This document shows positions 5,605 to 7,880 of a stretch of 7,880 nucleotides of DNA, piece by piece; within the stretch, counting starts at the first letter, position 1, and each line of letters starts with the position of its first letter. Position numbers and translations under genes: made by a program. This DNA comes from Candidatus Kapaibacterium sp. (GTDB lineage Bacteria > Bacteroidota > Ignavibacteria > Kapaibacteriales > UBA2268). Below the pieces are notes generated by a model that was not told the origin of the DNA, ran no database searches, and was given only the letters and a program-made list of their open reading frames with translations. The DNA lies in the NCBI GenBank assembly GCA_027858275.1, contig JAQIDA010000320.1, forward strand, positions 1 through 7,880, read 5' to 3'.

Positions 5605-7880
5605 TTATATCATATCCTCAACATCATCATGCTTTGTAAAGATTCCTTTGATCAAATCAGATATTTTAACCCATAAGAGATAGAACGAAGGAATAACAAA
5701 CAGACCGAGAATCGTTGAGCTTATTAAGCCTCCAATACTAACCACACCCAGAGGTATACGCATTTCTCGTCCTGCATCTCCGATACCCAAAGCCATCGGG
5801 AGCATACCGAGAGTAATAGCTATTGATGACATAAGGATTGGTTTCAACTTTGTACCGCACGCTTCAACCAATGCTTCGCGGGCACTGTAGCCTTTTTCGC
5901 GATAGAGAATGTTGGTATAATCCAACATCAAAATCGCATTATTCACTACGATACCGATAAGCATGACTATCGCCATTTGTGATGTTATACCAAGGGCTAT
6001 ATCAAACCAATAGAGCGAGAGCAACACTCCGGACATAGCCAAAGGAATAGTCAGCAAAATGAAAATCGGCTGAACGAAACTTTCCAATATGGCCGCCAGA
6101 AGCATATACGTAAGGAGAATGGCAAGCATGAAAGCAAATATGAAATCAGCCATCGCTTCATTCATCATTTTCGTCATACCGCCCCATTTGTATCCGTAGC
6201 CCGGCTCAAAGTTGATATTATCTAATTTTTTAGTAATTTCATTTGTTACGGTTCCAACCTTCTCTTCGGCAGAGTTTCCGGCCGAAAACATAATTGATGT
6301 AAATTTATCACGATGCAGAATTTTAGAATATCCTTTTGTGAATTTCACATCCGCAAGCTGTGACAATCTGAATGTTCCGGCTCTTGATACTACCGGAATG
6401 TTTCCGATTTTCTCGGGGGAATTGACTGATTCGTCATCAAGTGTCACAAGAATATCATATTCATTGCCCGATTGGCGATACTGAGAGGATACGATACCTT
6501 CAATAGACGCTCGAACCGTATATGCAACGTCCATAACCGTTAAACCGGCGTCAGAGAGCATCTTTCTGTTCGGATAAATCGAAATTTCCGGTTTACCTGA
6601 TCTTGAACTGTTATCAAGATTTATCAATCCTTTTATCCCGCGAATCTCTTTGTTCACAATGTCTTTATAGTGTTCAAGTTTGTCGTTATCTTGTCCCATT
6701 ACAAAGAATTGAATAGGATCACCGCCTCCTTTGCCCATGCTTTCTTGAGCTTGGATTTTGATTTTTGCGTTCGGCACAGCCGATACATCTTTAATCATCG
6801 TAGATACCATATCAGTGATACCAATTTCGCGATATTTGACATCGACGAGCTTGATAGTCATCGTGGCTAAATTAGTACCTATATTCCCATCATCCTGTTT
6901 GCCGAGTGTGGTCAATATATGCTCGACTTCAGGGTGTTTCTTGATAATATCCTCAATTTCTGCCATGAGTTTAGCTGTTTCATCAAGGTTCGTGCCTTCA
7001 GGGAGTTCTGCCTTCAAATCAATTTCACCTTGATCCTGAAGGGGCATAAATTCAGATCCGATTTTATCACCGACAGCCCAAATAATTCCGACTGTAAGAG
7101 CAAATGCAAACACAATTGTTGCCAAGGAGAGCGATTTGTATTTCAAAACAAAATCAAGCATTTTTCTGTATATATTTGAATACCAAGCGTCAAAATTATC
7201 CATCATTCTGCCGATTCTGTTTGGTTTGATTTCTTTAGGAAGAATCAAGGAGGCCAGCATCGGAGTAAGTGTGAATGACATTACCAATGAGAATATCGTT
7301 GCGAAGGATGCGGCAAGAGCAAGTTCTGCAAGGAACATACCAACCATTGAACTCATATTAGCAATCGGTATGAACACAACAAGGTTGGTCAACGTTGCCG
7401 CAAAAACCGCAACCGTTACTTCGGAAGTACCTTCATAAGCTGCTTTTTTCTTTTTCTTGCCCATAGCCTTATGTCTGAAGATATTTTCGATCACAACTAC
7501 TGAGTTTGCTACAAGCACCCCGACAGATACCGAGATCCCCATCAATGACATCATGTTCAATGACATGTCGAACATACCGAACAGCATGAAAGTTGATATA
7601 ATCGAAGTAGGCATGGACATGGCAACAATGAATGTCGCTCTCAAGTCATGCAAGAAGATCAGCAAAACGATTGAAGTGAATAATACTCCGAGAAGAATAT
7701 TCATCAATGTGTCATTGACAGTGCTGTTTACGAATTCAGAGTTATCTTTAACTAATTTGAGTTCGCAACCTGCCGGAAGAGCTGCTTGAATTTCGGGAAG
7801 CGATTCTCTTACAGCGTCGGCAACATCAACAACATTACCGTCAGAACTCTTGATTATTGATAACAAAACAACATTGTCAT
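5605..7880 (-). CDS. RND-family (HAE1-like) efflux permease, C-terminal 758 residues (5'-partial)
   Basis: This is the inner-membrane pump of a tripartite efflux complex that expels hydrophobic or amphiphilic compounds via a fusion protein and an outer-membrane channel. The frame runs through the right edge (D-N-V-V-L-L-S-I-I-K...), so the TTG at 7866 is internal; residues below count from it. About 280 N-terminal residues are missing against a usual 1,040. In order one sees the VKDNSEFV segment (39-46), TM2-TM4 (about 54-130), TM5-6 (150-210), TM7 (245-265), the FMPLQDQGEIDL junction (273-284), periplasmic porter and docking regions (285-565), and TM8-12 (573-733). A lysine cluster (GKKKKK, 136-141) lies on the expected cytoplasmic loop. 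TM4 reads VLVANSVVVIENI: Ala120 and Asn121 replace the two aspartates AcrB uses for proton relay. TM10 reads GIVVNNAIL with Asn642 at the AcrB Lys940 position, and Lys675 stands where AcrB has Arg971. The gene converges on the peptidase gene; partners probably lie to the right. Confidence 0.93.
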   Translation of the reverse strand, partial: DNVVLLSIIKSSDGNVVDVADAVRESLPEIQAALPAGCELKLVKDNSEFVNSTVNDTLMNILLGVLFTSIVLLIFLHDLRATFIVAMSMPTSIISTFMLFGMFDMSLNMMSLMGISVSVGVLVANSVVVIENIFRHKAMGKKKKKAAYEGTSEVTVAVFAATLTNLVVFIPIANMSSMVGMFLAELALAASFATIFSLVMSFTLTPMLASLILPKEIKPNRIGRMMDNFDAWYSNIYRKMLDFVLKYKSLSLATIVFAFALTVGIIWAVGDKIGSEFMPLQDQGEIDLKAELPEGTNLDETAKLMAEIEDIIKKHPEVEHILTTLGKQDDGNIGTNLATMTIKLVDVKYREIGITDMVSTMIKDVSAVPNAKIKIQAQESMGKGGGDPIQFFVMGQDNDKLEHYKDIVNKEIRGIKGLINLDNSSRSGKPEISIYPNRKMLSDAGLTVMDVAYTVRASIEGIVSSQYRQSGNEYDILVTLDDESVNSPEKIGNIPVVSRAGTFRLSQLADVKFTKGYSKILHRDKFTSIMFSAGNSAEEKVGTVTNEITKKLDNINFEPGYGYKWGGMTKMMNEAMADFIFAFMLAILLTYMLLAAILESFVQPIFILLTIPLAMSGVLLSLYWFDIALGITSQMAIVMLIGIVVNNAILMLDYTNILYREKGYSAREALVEACGTKLKPILMSSIAITLGMLPMALGIGDAGREMRIPLGVVSIGGLISSTILGLFVIPSFYLLWVKISDLIKGIFTKHDDVEDMI

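Noticed and set aside
6212..7789. Several plus-strand open frames of 66-110 codons opposite the RND gene.
   Set aside because: They are antisense shadows of a long conserved coding region, with no ribosome sites or recognisable protein features.
5605..7866. Taking the TTG at 7866 as the real start of the RND gene, which would give a 753-residue protein.
   Set aside because: The same frame continues to the window edge with sensible RND sequence upstream, and the family is about 1,040 residues long, so the gene is simply cut by the window.

Overview
The window carries six protein genes from what looks like a Gram-negative, moderately AT-rich bacterium. An RND efflux permease and a lipobox-bearing exported peptidase imply two membranes. 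The protein flavours (an AccA with a longer N-terminal region, an M2-type lipoprotein peptidase, few Shine-Dalgarno sequences) and the intergenic palindrome containing GAGCGGAGTCGAAG suggest the Bacteroidota/Chlorobiota/Ignavibacteria-Kapabacteria neighbourhood. That placement is inference from style only; no rRNA or other marker is present.

Layout. Positions 2-904 hold the 3' nearly complete accA (acetyl-CoA carboxylase alpha subunit), which enters from the left edge. Positions 905-1386 are non-coding. They hold a weak terminator-like hairpin, a TATAAT box, and a striking 345-bp composite of nested inverted repeats (1014-1358) with 41-bp outer arms and 28-29-bp perfect inner arms. Positions 1387-5473 hold four same-strand genes with small gaps (39, 2 and 47 bp): a YqaA/DedA-like membrane protein, a GT4 glycosyltransferase, a Nudix hydrolase and an exported M2-like zinc metallopeptidase. 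Positions 5474-5604 are a convergent intergenic region with a bidirectional terminator and a second hairpin. Positions 5605-7880 (minus strand) encode the C-terminal three quarters of an RND-family efflux permease that leaves through the right edge.

How the genes relate. accA belongs to fatty-acid synthesis and seems independent of what follows. The yqaA-GT-Nudix-peptidase run could be one transcript; the 2-bp gap makes glycosyltransferase-Nudix coupling likely. The products are functionally mixed: membrane protein, cell-surface glycan assembly, nucleotide-type pyrophosphate hydrolysis, periplasmic or surface peptide cleavage. I do not see a defined pathway. The RND gene is a separate, oppositely transcribed unit whose fusion-protein and outer-membrane partners probably lie to the right.

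I found no CRISPR array, tRNA, rRNA, transposase or clear novel multi-gene system. The items most worth a second look are the nested palindromic element, the RND permease lacking the canonical membrane proton-relay residues, the altered AccA active-site-region motif, and the hybrid features of the metallopeptidase.
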